NCBI GenBank assembly: GCA_963756545.1
Contig: CAVWNY010000001.1
Coordinates: forward strand, 310,001-374,000
Reading direction: 5' to 3'
DNA length: 64,000 bases
Origin: DATFDN01 sp963756545
GTDB taxonomy: Bacteria > Pseudomonadota > Alphaproteobacteria > Acetobacterales > Acetobacteraceae
The notes below the pieces were generated by a model. It saw only the letters and a program-made list of their open reading frames with translations, did no database searches and was not told the DNA's origin. Of the stretch, positions 34,730-43,986 are shown piece after piece. A program made the translations under genes and the position numbers. How positions within the stretch are numbered: the stretch's first letter is position 1; each line of letters opens with the position of its first letter.

Positions 34730-34931
34730 ACGTCACCTCCTGCGGACAGCCTGCCCAGCAAAACGTTGACGGGGGCTTACCCAGCGGGCGGTGCCCGGCC
34801 ATGCGTCGGGAACGGGTCGATGGCGGCGGCCAGCACCGGAGCGCGCGGTACCGCCCGCGTGCCCGGCGAAAGTGGGGCTCCAGGCGATCCGTGAAGTGTC
34901 TGGCACATCTTCGGTGAAGTATTTGCCAGGC

Positions 34932-36125
34932 TCACAACCAGCGCGCGTTCGGCGTCATGCCCAGCATGTGCTGGCCGATGGTCTCGAAGTGGGACGCGCG
35001 GCCCTGCACCTGCTGGCTGACCGTGTTCATGTCGCGGAACCGCCGCTCGAACGGGCCGGAATCGAAGATCGCGGTGGCGCCGGCCTCGTGCCAGACGGCG
35101 TTGACTACCTCGCGCGCCTGATGGATCGCGAAAGTCGCGGATTGGCGGATGTCGAGCCGGTCCTGCTCCGTCAGATGTCCGCGTGCCGCCGCGCCGTGCT
35201 GAGCCTGCTCCAGCACCGCGATCAACCAGGTTCGCGCGGCCCGCAATCTGGCGTCCGACAGGCCGACCAGGGACTGCACCACGGCGCTGTCGCGCATCGC
35301 GGTCTTGGTCAGCGCCGGCGTCTTGGCCGAGGCCAGGCGCACGAAGTCGTCCAGCATGCCGCGGGCCACGCCGAGGCCGACCGCGCCGAAACCGGCGGCG
35401 TAGATGTTCATGCTGGTGAAGCGATAGAGAAGCCCGTCCTCGCGCCGCTCCCCGGCGTTGTCGCGCCCGACCGCGTGGTCGTCGGCGACGAACAGCTCTT
35501 CGACCGAATAGGTGTCGCTGCCGGTACCGCGCAGGCCCAGGACCTGCCACACATCCTCGATCGCCGCCTTCTCGCGCGGAAAGAGCATGGTGCGCTCGAC
35601 CGCGCTCCCGTCGGGATGGAGGTGCTGCCTTCCGTCGGTGTCGAACACGGGGCAGTGCGCGCCGAGCCATGACGCGTGCCGGCTGCCGCTCGCGAACAGC
35701 CAAGTTCCGGTCACGCGCCAGCCGCCCGTCACCTTGTCGGCGCGCGCGCGCCCGCGCGCCTGTCCCCAGGCGAGCACGTCGCGCGGATGGCCGAACACCT
35801 CGCGGGCCACCTCGGGCGCGAGATAGGCAGCGGTCATGGCGCAGCCGGAGCCCTGGTTCATGCACCACGCGGTGCTGCCGTCGCCGTTCGCGATGGCCTC
35901 CACGCACTGGATGTAGGTCGCCGGTTGCAGCTCCAGCCCGCCGACCGAACGTGGCAGCAGCAGGCGGAACATTCCCGCAGCGTGCATTCCGTCCAGCACG
36001 TCGGCGGGCAGTTCGCGGATCGCGTCGATCCGGGGTCCGGCGGCCTGCAACAGCGGGATCAGCTGCCGGGCGGCGGCGACCTGCTCGGTTTCAGTCTCCG
36101 GCCGCTCGGGCGCGTGGACGTCCAT
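34932..36125 (-). CDS. Acyl-CoA dehydrogenase-like flavoprotein (possible flavin-dependent monooxygenase)
   Basis: A 397-residue protein of the acyl-CoA dehydrogenase fold. The N-terminal helical domain (LPADVLDGMHAAGMFRLLLP), middle beta domain (GGWRVTGTWLFASGS) and C-terminal helical domain with a HAREVVNAVWHEAGA segment are present. The GSRHASWLG stretch and C-terminal domain resemble the type-2 (HsaA/DszC/HpaH-like) monooxygenases rather than classical dehydrogenases; a canonical catalytic glutamate is not obvious. The ATG at 36125 (MDVHAPERPE) starts the homology. It diverges from pcm (94 bases) and sits near an LLM flavoprotein and two hydrolases, suggesting a catabolic role. Confidence 0.85.
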   Translation of the reverse strand: MDVHAPERPETETEQVAAARQLIPLLQAAGPRIDAIRELPADVLDGMHAAGMFRLLLPRSVGGLELQPATYIQCVEAIANGDGSTAWCMNQGSGCAMTAAYLAPEVAREVFGHPRDVLAWGQARGRARADKVTGGWRVTGTWLFASGSRHASWLGAHCPVFDTDGRQHLHPDGSAVERTMLFPREKAAIEDVWQVLGLRGTGSDTYSVEELFVADDHAVGRDNAGERREDGLLYRFTSMNIYAAGFGAVGLGVARGMLDDFVRLASAKTPALTKTAMRDSAVVQSLVGLSDARLRAARTWLIAVLEQAQHGAAARGHLTEQDRLDIRQSATFAIHQAREVVNAVWHEAGATAIFDSGPFERRFRDMNTVSQQVQGRASHFETIGQHMLGMTPNARWL

Positions 36126-36219
36126 TCGCGATCCCCTGATTATCTCGCCGCACGTTACACCCGCCCCGCTTAACGGGCCAAGCCGCACGCCATATAGGGC
36201 GGGCGGGGAGGATAGTCCT

Positions 36220-36885
36220 ATGCGTACGATCGAGGAGCTGATCGCGGAGATCGAGGCCGAGGCGCGGGCGACGGCCTCGTATACCGGCCGACATGCGTTC
36301 AGCCCGCGCGTGGTGGATGCGATCCGCGCGACCGAGCGCGCCGCGTTCATGCCGCCCGCTGCCGCCACCCGGGCGCACGCGAACGCGCCGCAGCCGATCG
36401 GGCACGGGCAGACCATCTCGCAGCCCTACATCGTCGCGCTGATGACCGACCTGCTCGACCTCGCTCCCGACGCGCGCGTGCTGGAGGTGGGGACCGGCTC
36501 GGGTTACCAGACGGCGGTGCTAGCCCGGCTGGCGCGCGAGGTATTCTCGATCGAAACTATTCCCACCTTGTCGCGCGGCGCGGGCAAGGCGCTGGCGGCC
36601 GCTTGCCTCGGCAACGTATCGCTGCGCGTGGGCGACGGCGCGGCCGGCTGGCCGGAGGCGGCGCCGTTCGACGCCATCATAGTCACCGCCGCCGCCGCGC
36701 AGGGCGTGCCGGCCGCCTTGCTGTCACAGCTCGGGGCGCCGGGGCGCCTTGTCATTCCGGTTGGCCCGCCGGGCGGGGAGCAGGAGCTGGTCGTGGCCGA
36801 GCGCGACGCGGCCGGGGCGGTGGCGATGCGTGGCGTCCTGAGCGTCTCGTTCGTGCCCCTGGTGACGCCCCCGGTTGACGCCTGA
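36220..36885 (+). CDS. pcm: Protein-L-isoaspartate O-methyltransferase
   Basis: A 221-residue methyltransferase that repairs isoaspartyl residues in damaged proteins. Seen are GHGQTISQPYIVALMTDLL (substrate helix), motif I VLEVGTGSGYQTAVLA and AIIVTAAAAQGVP with RLVIPVGP. Length matches short bacterial Pcm proteins. It is divergent from the flavoprotein gene with a 94-base shared upstream region, and followed by the LLM oxidoreductase gene 63 bases later. Confidence 0.93.
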   Translation: MRTIEELIAEIEAEARATASYTGRHAFSPRVVDAIRATERAAFMPPAAATRAHANAPQPIGHGQTISQPYIVALMTDLLDLAPDARVLEVGTGSGYQTAVLARLAREVFSIETIPTLSRGAGKALAAACLGNVSLRVGDGAAGWPEAAPFDAIIVTAAAAQGVPAALLSQLGAPGRLVIPVGPPGGEQELVVAERDAAGAVAMRGVLSVSFVPLVTPPVDA

Positions 36886-36948
36886 GGCGAAGCCGGTGCT
36901 ACTTGCCGGAAGCCTGAGGCGGGCGGCGCAACGAGCGGAGACGCGACC

Positions 36949-38229
36949 ATGAAGCTGATGTGGTTCCATCTGATGCCGTACACCGAGCTGCCGGACGACT
37001 TCCGCGAGAAGCATCCGTCGGTGTGGGTGGACATCCACTCCAGCCTGTTCGATCCCAAGCGCGCCCATCACATGTATAACGACTTCATGGACGAGCTCGA
37101 GTACGCGGCCGATTGCGGGTTCGACGCGGTCTGCGTGAACGAGCACCACTCGAACGGCTATGGGCTCATGCCGTCGCCCAACCTGATCGCCGCCTCGCTC
37201 GCGCGGCGCACCACCGACACCGCGATCTGCGTGATGGGCAACTCGCTGGCGCTCTACAATCCGCCGACGCGGGTTGCGGAGGAGTTCGCGATGATCGACG
37301 TGATCTCCGGAGGCCGCCTGATCGCGGGCTTCCCCGTCGGCACGCCGATGGACACCTGCTACGCCTACGGCCAGAACCCGTCGATGCTGCGCCAGCGCTA
37401 TCTGGAGGCGCATGATCTGGTCGTGAGGGCGTGGACCGAGACGGACACGTTCGCCTTCAACGGCCGCTTCAACCAGCAGCGGTATGTGAACATATGGCCG
37501 CGCCCGGTCCAGCGCCCGCATCCGCCGGTCTGGGTGCCGGGCGGCGGCTCGGTGGAGACGTGGCGCTGGTGCGCCGCGATGGACTATGTGTACTCCTACC
37601 TGTCCTATTATGGCTACAAGGCCGGCCAGGCGACCATGGACGGGTTCTGGCGGGAGATGGACCGGCTGGGCAAGGACCGGAACCCGTATCAGGCCGGGTT
37701 CCTCCAGTTCGTCGGGGTCGGCGAGAGCCGCCAGCACGCCTTCGATTTGTATGGGGAGGCGGCCGAGTATTTCTATGGACGCTGCCTGCACGTCGATCCG
37801 CGCTTCGCGGTGCCGCCGGGCTACACGAGCGAGGGCAGCCAGCGCGCCGGCATCGAGAGCCAGATCAGCAAGGCCGCCGACGCCAACGTGCGCGGCAAGG
37901 GCACCGGCGAACGCATGGCCTCGGTCGCGCGCGAGATGGATGCGATCGTCGAGCGGGGATACGTCATCATCGGCTCGGCCGACGAGGTCGCCGAGCAGTT
38001 GCGCGAGGTGGCGCGCAATCTGAACGTCGGGCACCTGATGCTGCTGCTTCAGTTCGGCAACATGAGCAAGGATCTGTGCCGCTACAACACGAAGCTGTTC
38101 GCCGACAAGGTGATGCCGAAGGTCGCAGGGCTGTTCTCCGAATGGGAGGATCGCTGGTGGCCGAAGCCGATGGCGGCGGATGCCCGCGCCGAGATTCCGG
38201 CCTTCATGCCGCGGCTGGCGGCGGAGTAA
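36949..38229 (+). CDS. LLM class flavin-dependent oxidoreductase
   Basis: A 426-residue luciferase-like TIM-barrel monooxygenase using FMNH2. The N-terminal strand MKLMWFHLMPYTELPDDF is followed by NEHHSNGYGLMPSPNLIAA, a typical flavin/substrate site, and PTRVAEEFAMIDVISGGRL. Several tryptophans and tyrosines (YVYSYLSYYGYKAG) line the C-terminal half. Such enzymes oxidise terpenoids, alkanes, amines or sulfonates. No flavin reductase is encoded nearby. It opens a probable catabolic operon with two alpha/beta hydrolases; between them lies a palindromic repeat at 38230-38312. Confidence 0.9.
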   Translation: MKLMWFHLMPYTELPDDFREKHPSVWVDIHSSLFDPKRAHHMYNDFMDELEYAADCGFDAVCVNEHHSNGYGLMPSPNLIAASLARRTTDTAICVMGNSLALYNPPTRVAEEFAMIDVISGGRLIAGFPVGTPMDTCYAYGQNPSMLRQRYLEAHDLVVRAWTETDTFAFNGRFNQQRYVNIWPRPVQRPHPPVWVPGGGSVETWRWCAAMDYVYSYLSYYGYKAGQATMDGFWREMDRLGKDRNPYQAGFLQFVGVGESRQHAFDLYGEAAEYFYGRCLHVDPRFAVPPGYTSEGSQRAGIESQISKAADANVRGKGTGERMASVAREMDAIVERGYVIIGSADEVAEQLREVARNLNVGHLMLLLQFGNMSKDLCRYNTKLFADKVMPKVAGLFSEWEDRWWPKPMAADARAEIPAFMPRLAAE

Positions 38230-38312
38230 CCCTCACCCGCCTCGCTGCACCGGCACCCACTCCCGCCTTGCGGGAGTGGGGCGGGACCGCGCCGGAGGCG
38301 CGGGAGTGAGGG
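38230..38312. repeat. Intergenic nested palindrome
   Basis: The inner hairpin CCCACTCCCGC (38256-38266) pairs perfectly with 38270-38280 around a CTT loop. Outer arms CCCTCAC (38230-38236) and GTGAGGG (38306-38312) also pair. It fills nearly all the gap between two co-oriented genes. The core resembles the inverted repeat at 79-152, so both may belong to one dispersed intergenic repeat family. It may also attenuate read-through. Confidence 0.65.
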
Positions 38313-38342
38313 CCGAACGACATCAACGAACGGAGCGTGATC

Positions 38343-39125
38343 GTGAGCGAACCCGAGACGTTGACCATCGAAGTCAACGGCTTTCCCACCCGCGTCTGGC
38401 GCAAGGGGAGCGGGCCGAAGCTGGGCTTCCTGGCCGGCTTCGGCGGGCTGCCGCGCTGGGTACCATTCCTCGACCACCTGGCCGAGACGCGTACGGTGAT
38501 CGTGCCCTCGTTGCCGGGGTTTCCGGGCGGCGATCGCGGGCACACCGTTCTCGACACGCATCTCGACTGGCTGCTGGCCGTGCGCACCATCCTGGATCAG
38601 GCCGGGCTTGACGGCGCCGACCTCGCCGGCAGTTCCGTCGGCGGATCGCTGGCAGCCGAAATCGCGGCGCTGTGGCCGAAGCAGGTGCGCAAGCTCGCGC
38701 TCATCGCGCCGTTCGGATTGTTCAATGAGGCGGAGCCGGCGACCGATCCGTGGGCGCAGCGGGCCGACGACGTACCCGGTTTGATGTGCGCCGACCCCGA
38801 AACCTGGAAGGCCCTGAAGGCCGCGCCGGAGAGCGCCAACTCGATCGAGTGGCCGATCGAGCAGACTCGCGCGAACGAGGCGGCGGCGCGCATCTTCTGG
38901 CCGCTCGGAAACACCAAGCTGGAGAAGCGGCTGCGGCTGATCGAGGCGCCAACTCTGCTGATCTGGGGCGAGCACGACCGCATCATGCCGCGCGCCTACG
39001 CCGAGCGGTTCCGCGCCGCCATCAACGGCGCGACGGAACTGCGCGTGATCCCGGGCGCCGGTCACCTCGCCGAACTGGACCAGCCGCGAGCGGTCGCGGA
39101 CGCGATCCTCGGCTGGACGAGGTAG
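38343..39125 (+). CDS. Alpha/beta-fold hydrolase
   Basis: A 260-residue serine hydrolase. Nucleophile Ser98 in GSSVGGSLA, acid in WGEHDRIMP, base His in GAGHLAELDQP: an intact triad. The GTG at 38343 is preferred to one at 38337 because GGAG ends 7 bases before it. Homology to C-C bond (meta-cleavage) hydrolases is suggested by the GAGHLA and GEHDRIMP blocks, but an esterase or lactonase is possible. It sits after the LLM monooxygenase and 9 bases before a second hydrolase. Confidence 0.88.
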   Translation: MSEPETLTIEVNGFPTRVWRKGSGPKLGFLAGFGGLPRWVPFLDHLAETRTVIVPSLPGFPGGDRGHTVLDTHLDWLLAVRTILDQAGLDGADLAGSSVGGSLAAEIAALWPKQVRKLALIAPFGLFNEAEPATDPWAQRADDVPGLMCADPETWKALKAAPESANSIEWPIEQTRANEAAARIFWPLGNTKLEKRLRLIEAPTLLIWGEHDRIMPRAYAERFRAAINGATELRVIPGAGHLAELDQPRAVADAILGWTR

Positions 39126-39134
39126 GACAAGTCC

Positions 39135-40091
39135 ATGTCGCTCGACCCGGACACGCTCGTCGTCCTTGACATGATGCGCGCGGCCAACCGGCCGGCCTTC
39201 GAGACGCTCACGCCCGACGAGGCGCGCGCGGCGTACGCGGCGAGCCGCGCCGCGTTGCAGCCCGAGCCGGACGATGTGGCGGAAGCGTGCGACATCACCG
39301 CGCCCGGCCCGCTGGGCGATATCAAGCTGCGCGCCTACCGCCCGGCGGGGACGGCAGACGCCGAGGTGCTGCCCGGCCTGGTCTATTACCACGGCGGCGG
39401 CTGGCTCCTGGGCGGGCTGGAATCGCACGACGTGGTCTGCCGCCGGCTGGCGAACCTCGCGCGCTGCGCGGTGGTTTCGGTCGATTACCGCATGGCGCCG
39501 GAGCACAAATTTCCGGCCGCCGTGCAGGACAGCGCCGCGGCGACGAAGTGGGTGTTCGAGAACGCCGGGCGGCTGCGGATCGACCCGCGCCGGGTCGCCG
39601 TCGGGGGCGATTCCGCCGGCGGCAATCTGGCGGCGGTCATGGCCTTGATGGCGCGCGACGGCGACCTGCCGCCGCTGGTCTTTCAGCTCCTGATCTACCC
39701 GGCGACCGACATGATGATGGTGACCGTCTCCTCGCAGACCGTGCGCGAGGGCGTGCCGCTGACCAGCAGCACCATGAAATGGTTCATCGACCACTACATG
39801 CGCGACGCGGCCGACGGCCTGGACTGGCGGGCCTCGCCGCTGCGCGCCGCCAGTCTCGCCGGCACCGCGCCCGCGCTGGTGCTGACCGCGCGCGCCGATC
39901 CGCTGCGCGACGAGGGCATCGCCTATGCCGAGCGGCTGGAGCGCGAGGGCGTGCGGGTCAAGCTGCTGCACTTCTCCGACCAGGTGCATGGCTTCCTCAG
40001 CATGGGGAAGATCATCCGGGCGTCGGACGTTTCGATGCGGATGATGGCCGCGGTGCTGACCCAGGCGTTGTGGCCGGCTACGGGCGCTTGA
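39135..40091 (+). CDS. Alpha/beta hydrolase of the hormone-sensitive lipase family
   Basis: A 318-residue esterase. The oxyanion-hole motif HGGGW is at 86-90, nucleophile Ser160 lies in GGDSAGGN, and late Asp and His are in LVLTARADPLRDEG and QVHGFLS. It is a bacterial class IV (HSL) carboxylesterase acting on short to medium chain esters. Start ATG 39135 is 9 bases after the previous hydrolase. With the LLM enzyme upstream it could hydrolyse an ester or lactone made by oxygenation (inference). Confidence 0.92.
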   Translation: MSLDPDTLVVLDMMRAANRPAFETLTPDEARAAYAASRAALQPEPDDVAEACDITAPGPLGDIKLRAYRPAGTADAEVLPGLVYYHGGGWLLGGLESHDVVCRRLANLARCAVVSVDYRMAPEHKFPAAVQDSAAATKWVFENAGRLRIDPRRVAVGGDSAGGNLAAVMALMARDGDLPPLVFQLLIYPATDMMMVTVSSQTVREGVPLTSSTMKWFIDHYMRDAADGLDWRASPLRAASLAGTAPALVLTARADPLRDEGIAYAERLEREGVRVKLLHFSDQVHGFLSMGKIIRASDVSMRMMAAVLTQALWPATGA

Positions 40092-40106
40092 AGTGGGTTG
40101 AGAAGC

Positions 40107-40376
40107 TCACCCGCACCCCGGCGCGGGCGGCGGCGTGTCGGCCAGGGGCGGCGGGAGGTTCGGCAAGGCCAGCGGGTCGAGCCAGCAATCCGGCACGCCC
40201 AGGCTGCGCGTGCAGTAGGGCGGCGGGGCCGGTGGCGGCGGTGGCCGGCGGCAGCAGCGGTTGCCCGGCACCGACTCGCATAGCGCCCGGCCCAGCCCGA
40301 TCGGCAATCCGTCCGCGCCGATCGGCGCGGCGCAGCCGACGAGCAGCGCCGCCAAAAGGAGAACAGGGCTTCTCAT
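40107..40376 (-). CDS. Small proline-rich lipoprotein
   Basis: An 89-residue exported protein with a short hydrophobic signal and lipobox LLVGC (lipidated Cys15). The mature part is unusual: RCCRRPPPPPAPPP followed by several cysteines (six cysteines besides the lipobox) and proline. No family is recognised. It is convergent with the upstream esterase and divergent from the YfgM-like gene. Confidence 0.65.
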   Translation of the reverse strand: MRSPVLLLAALLVGCAAPIGADGLPIGLGRALCESVPGNRCCRRPPPPPAPPPYCTRSLGVPDCWLDPLALPNLPPPLADTPPPAPGCG

Positions 40377-40486
40377 TGCCCGACCCTGGCATGAATGGGT
40401 GAACGCTCCGTTGCTGGCCGACCTTGTTTGCTCGCGGCCAGCGTCGCCGCTATGGTCCGCCGCCGCGCGGAGGCCAGGGTTGAATC

Positions 40487-41149
40487 GTGCCTGATATTTT
40501 CGACGAGGTAGAGGAAGAGGTCCGCGCCGAACGGCTTCGGCGTCTGCTGTCGCGCTATGCCGGCGTGATCCTGGCGGCCGTGCTCCTGATCGCAGCCGGG
40601 GTCGCGGGGTGGCGTGTCCGCGACTATTACCATGCCCGCCAGGACCAGGCCGCCGCGGCGCAGTACCTGGTGGCGCTCAATCAGGCGCAGACGCCGGGTG
40701 CGGCCGGCCAGCCGAGCCGGGCGGCCGCCGAGGCAGCGCTCTCCCGGCTCGCGGCGACCGCCCCGGAGGGCTATCGCGCGCTCGCCCGGCTCCGTCTCGC
40801 GGCCCTGCTGTCAGCGGACGGGAAGCAGGCGGAAGCTCTGAGCCTTTACAACGCCCTGGCGACGGATTCGTCGGCCGCCCCGCTGTTGCGGGACCTCGCG
40901 ACCCTGCTGTGGACCGAGCACCAGATCGACACCGGGGATCCGCAGCTTCTCGAAGCCCGGCTGAAGCCGCTCGCCGAGTTTGTCAGCCCGTGGCGCCCGC
41001 TCGCCGAACGCCAGCTCGCGCTCCTCGATCTCCGCCAAAATCGCCCCGGGCCGGCGCGGGAGATCTTGCGGCGGCTTTCGGTGGACGGCACCGCCCCGTC
41101 CGGCGTGCGCGAATCGGCGCAACTGCTGCTGCAACATCTCGGGGGCTGA
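40487..41149 (+). CDS. YfgM-like membrane-anchored TPR protein
   Basis: A 220-residue protein with an acidic N-terminus (IFDEVEEEVRAERL), one membrane helix at about 24-44 and a periplasmic helical TPR-like region to the end. This layout and its place directly before bamB and der match YfgM, a periplasmic chaperone tied to the Sec translocon and outer-membrane biogenesis. The start is GTG at 40487. The bamB gene begins 6 bases after its stop. Confidence 0.85.
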   Translation: MPDIFDEVEEEVRAERLRRLLSRYAGVILAAVLLIAAGVAGWRVRDYYHARQDQAAAAQYLVALNQAQTPGAAGQPSRAAAEAALSRLAATAPEGYRALARLRLAALLSADGKQAEALSLYNALATDSSAAPLLRDLATLLWTEHQIDTGDPQLLEARLKPLAEFVSPWRPLAERQLALLDLRQNRPGPAREILRRLSVDGTAPSGVRESAQLLLQHLGG

Positions 41150-41155
41150 GCGGGC

Positions 41156-42505
41156 ATGAGCGAAGCCACGTCCGCCCGGCGGATCGGCCGCCGCGCCGCG
41201 CTGGCGCTGCCATTGGGACTGCCTCTGGGGCTCTCCGGCTGCGGGCTGTTCAGCGGCTGGTTCGGCGAGCACAAGCCGCCGCTGCCCGGCAAGCGTGAGG
41301 CCGTGCTGCGCGGGCAGGACGTGCTGCAACCGGACACCGCCCTGCCGCCGGTGACACTGCCGCCGCCCGTTCGCAACGCCGCATGGCTGCAGAACGGCGG
41401 CAATCCCGCTCACGCGATGGGGCATCTCGCCGTGCGACCGGCGCTGGCCGTCGTCTGGACGGCCGACATCGGTGAAGGCGGCGGCTACCGTCAGAAGATC
41501 CTGGCGCAGCCCGTTGTGAGCGAGGGCGTGGTCTATACGATGGACAGCGCCGCCGATGTCTCCGCGCTCGATCTCGCCAGCGGGCGGGTGCGGTGGCGAA
41601 CGAAGACGCGCGGCAAGAAGGACCGGAGCACGAACGTGGGCGGCGGCCTCGGCCTCGCCGACGGCGTGCTGTACGCGGTGAACGGGCTGGGCGCGGCGCT
41701 GGCGATTGATCCCGTGCGGGGAACCGTGCGCTGGCGCGTGGGCATCGAGGCGCCCGGGCGCTCGGCGCCCACCATCGCCGCCGGGCGGCTGTTTGTCACG
41801 ACGCTGGACGACCGGCTGCTCGCGCTGGATGCCGCCGACGGACGGGAGCTGTGGAACTACCAGGCGCAGAACGCCACCACCGCGCTGATGGGCGCGCCGG
41901 CGCCGGCCTTCGCCGAGGGGCTGGTGGTCGCGGGCTTCGGTTCCGGCGAGCTGACCGCCCTGCGCGTCGACGGCGGCAGCGTCGTGTGGTCCGACACCCT
42001 GGCCGCCGCCGGGCCGGGCACGCTCGCCGACATCACCTCGATCCGTGGCAATCCGGCGATCAGTGGCGGGCGCGTGTTCGCGGTCGGCATGGGCGCGCTG
42101 ACGGCCGCGCTCGACCTGCACGCGGGAAGGCGGCTGTGGGAGCGCGACGTGGGCGGCCTGGACAGCCCGTGGGTCGCCGGGGAGTGGCTGTTCGTGCTGA
42201 CGCTCGACCAGGTGCTGGCCGCGCTACACGCCGCCGACGGCCGGGTCGGCTGGGCGGCGCCGCTGCCGGCCTACGCGAATGCCAAGGATCAGACCGGGCC
42301 GATCACCTGGTTCGGCCCGGTGCTGGCCGGCGACCGGCTCGTGGTGGCGGGTACCAGCGGCGAGGCGCTCGCGGTCAGCCCCTACACGGGCCAGATCCTG
42401 GGCCGCCAAAAGCTGCCGGCCACCGCCGCCCCGGTGCAGCCGGCGGTGGCCGACGGCACCTTGCTGCTGGTCGCCGAAGACGGACGACTGATGGCGTTGC
42501 GCTAG
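41156..42505 (+). CDS. bamB: Outer membrane assembly lipoprotein BamB-like (PQQ beta-propeller)
   Basis: A 449-residue lipoprotein. A twin-arginine-like stretch (RRIGRRAALALPL) leads to a lipobox ending at Cys29 (GLSGCG). The rest forms an eight-bladed beta-propeller of PQQ-like repeats, with recurring DAADGRELW, DLASGRVRW and HAADGRVGW blade ends. BamB is a scaffold of the Bam complex inserting outer-membrane proteins. Position between yfgM and der is the conserved order. The gene ends 5 bases before der. Confidence 0.9.
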   Translation: MSEATSARRIGRRAALALPLGLPLGLSGCGLFSGWFGEHKPPLPGKREAVLRGQDVLQPDTALPPVTLPPPVRNAAWLQNGGNPAHAMGHLAVRPALAVVWTADIGEGGGYRQKILAQPVVSEGVVYTMDSAADVSALDLASGRVRWRTKTRGKKDRSTNVGGGLGLADGVLYAVNGLGAALAIDPVRGTVRWRVGIEAPGRSAPTIAAGRLFVTTLDDRLLALDAADGRELWNYQAQNATTALMGAPAPAFAEGLVVAGFGSGELTALRVDGGSVVWSDTLAAAGPGTLADITSIRGNPAISGGRVFAVGMGALTAALDLHAGRRLWERDVGGLDSPWVAGEWLFVLTLDQVLAALHAADGRVGWAAPLPAYANAKDQTGPITWFGPVLAGDRLVVAGTSGEALAVSPYTGQILGRQKLPATAAPVQPAVADGTLLLVAEDGRLMALR

Positions 42506-42510
42506 CCGCG

Positions 42511-43848
42511 ATGCTGCCGGTCGTCGTCATCGCCGGCCGACCGAACGTCGGCAAGAGCACGCTGTTCAACAAGCTGGCCGGCCGGCGCCAAGCGATCGTG
42601 TCCGACACGCCGGGCGTCACCCGCGACCGCAAGGAGGCCGAAGCGATGCTGCGCGGGCGGCTGGTGCGGCTGGTGGACACGGCGGGGCTGGACGAGGCCG
42701 CGCCCGAGACCCTGCCGGGCCGGATGCACGCCTCGTCGGCGACCGCGCTCGGGCAGGCCGATTTGGTGCTGTTCGTGATCGATGCCCGCGCCGGCCTGAC
42801 CTCGGCCGACCGGCACTTCGCGCGGTGGCTACGCCGGCAGGGCCGTCCGGTGCTGCTGGTCGCCAACAAGGTCGAGGGCCGGGCGAGCGAATCCGCCTAC
42901 TACGACACCTATGCGCTCGGCCTGGGCGATCCCGTCGCGGTCTCGGCCGAGCACGGCGACGAAATCGCCGATCTGATGTGGCAGATCGCCGATCGCCTGC
43001 CCGAGGCGGCGCCGGAGGATGGGGACGTGGCGGACAAGCCGCTGAAGCTCGCCATCGTCGGCCGCCCGAACGCGGGGAAATCGACCTTGCTCAATCGCCT
43101 GCTGGGCGAGGAGCGGATGCTGACCGGCCCGGAGCCTGGCCTGACCCGCGATGCGGTCTCCGTCACGCTGACCGACGCCGAGGGGCGGCGGGTCGAGCTG
43201 GTGGACACCGCCGGGCTGCGCCGGCGCGCGCGCATCGAGGCCCCGCTCGAGAAGATGTCGGTGGGTGCCGCCATCGGCGCGCTGAAGATGGCCGAGGTGG
43301 TGGTGTTGACGGTCGATGCCGTGGAGGGCCTGCACGAGCAGGATCTGCACATCGCCCAACTGGTCGAGCGCGAGGGCCGCGCGATCGTGCTCGCGCTGAC
43401 CAAGTGGGACGCGGTGCCCGACCGCGATGCCGCGCGGCGGGGCGTGGCGGATCGGCTGCAGACGAGCCTGGCGCAGTTGAAGGGCATCCCCGTGGTTACG
43501 CTGTCGGGGCTGACCGGGGCGGGGGTCGATCGGCTCTGGCCGGCGGTGTGGGGGGCCTACGAGGCGTGGAATCGCCGCGTGCCGACGGGCGAACTGAACC
43601 GGTGGTTCGAGGGCGCGCTCGAACGCCATCCGCCGCCGCTGGTCGATCGCCGCCGGCTCAAACTGCGCTACATCACGCAGGCGAAGGCGCGCCCGCCGAC
43701 CTTCGTCGTGTTCGGGACGCGGGCGGAGCGGATCCCCGACGATTACGCGCGGTATCTGGTGAATGGGCTGCGCGAGGCATGCGATCTGCCGGGGGTGCCG
43801 ATCCGGTTGCAGTTGCGGGGGACGACGAACCCGTATGCGGAGGGGTAG
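42511..43848 (+). CDS. der: Ribosome biogenesis GTPase Der (EngA)
   Basis: A 445-residue double GTPase needed for 50S subunit assembly. The first G domain has GRPNVGKS, DTAG and NKVEG; the second has GRPNAGKS, DTAG and TKWD. The C-terminal KH-like domain (about 355-445) ends LRGTTNPYAEG. The first NKxD site reads NKVEG, so the Asp is replaced by Glu, as in many Der proteins. The ATG at 42511 begins LPVVVIAGRPN, directly before the first P-loop. Confidence 0.97.
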   Translation: MLPVVVIAGRPNVGKSTLFNKLAGRRQAIVSDTPGVTRDRKEAEAMLRGRLVRLVDTAGLDEAAPETLPGRMHASSATALGQADLVLFVIDARAGLTSADRHFARWLRRQGRPVLLVANKVEGRASESAYYDTYALGLGDPVAVSAEHGDEIADLMWQIADRLPEAAPEDGDVADKPLKLAIVGRPNAGKSTLLNRLLGEERMLTGPEPGLTRDAVSVTLTDAEGRRVELVDTAGLRRRARIEAPLEKMSVGAAIGALKMAEVVVLTVDAVEGLHEQDLHIAQLVEREGRAIVLALTKWDAVPDRDAARRGVADRLQTSLAQLKGIPVVTLSGLTGAGVDRLWPAVWGAYEAWNRRVPTGELNRWFEGALERHPPPLVDRRRLKLRYITQAKARPPTFVVFGTRAERIPDDYARYLVNGLREACDLPGVPIRLQLRGTTNPYAEG

Positions 43849-43986
43849 GGCAGACCGGCGGGATTGCGAAGCCGGGACGCGGGGATTGCGCCATTCCCCG
43901 ACGAGATTGCAGTTGTTGACTAGGGATTACGCAGGGCGCTACGGTCGAGAATCGCCCTGCGATCCGCAGGCACACCTCCGGCGGGA

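Noticed and set aside
34777..35907. A 376-codon minus-strand frame inside the flavoprotein gene
   Set aside because: It is an alternate frame of the acyl-CoA dehydrogenase-like gene, arginine-rich and without motifs.
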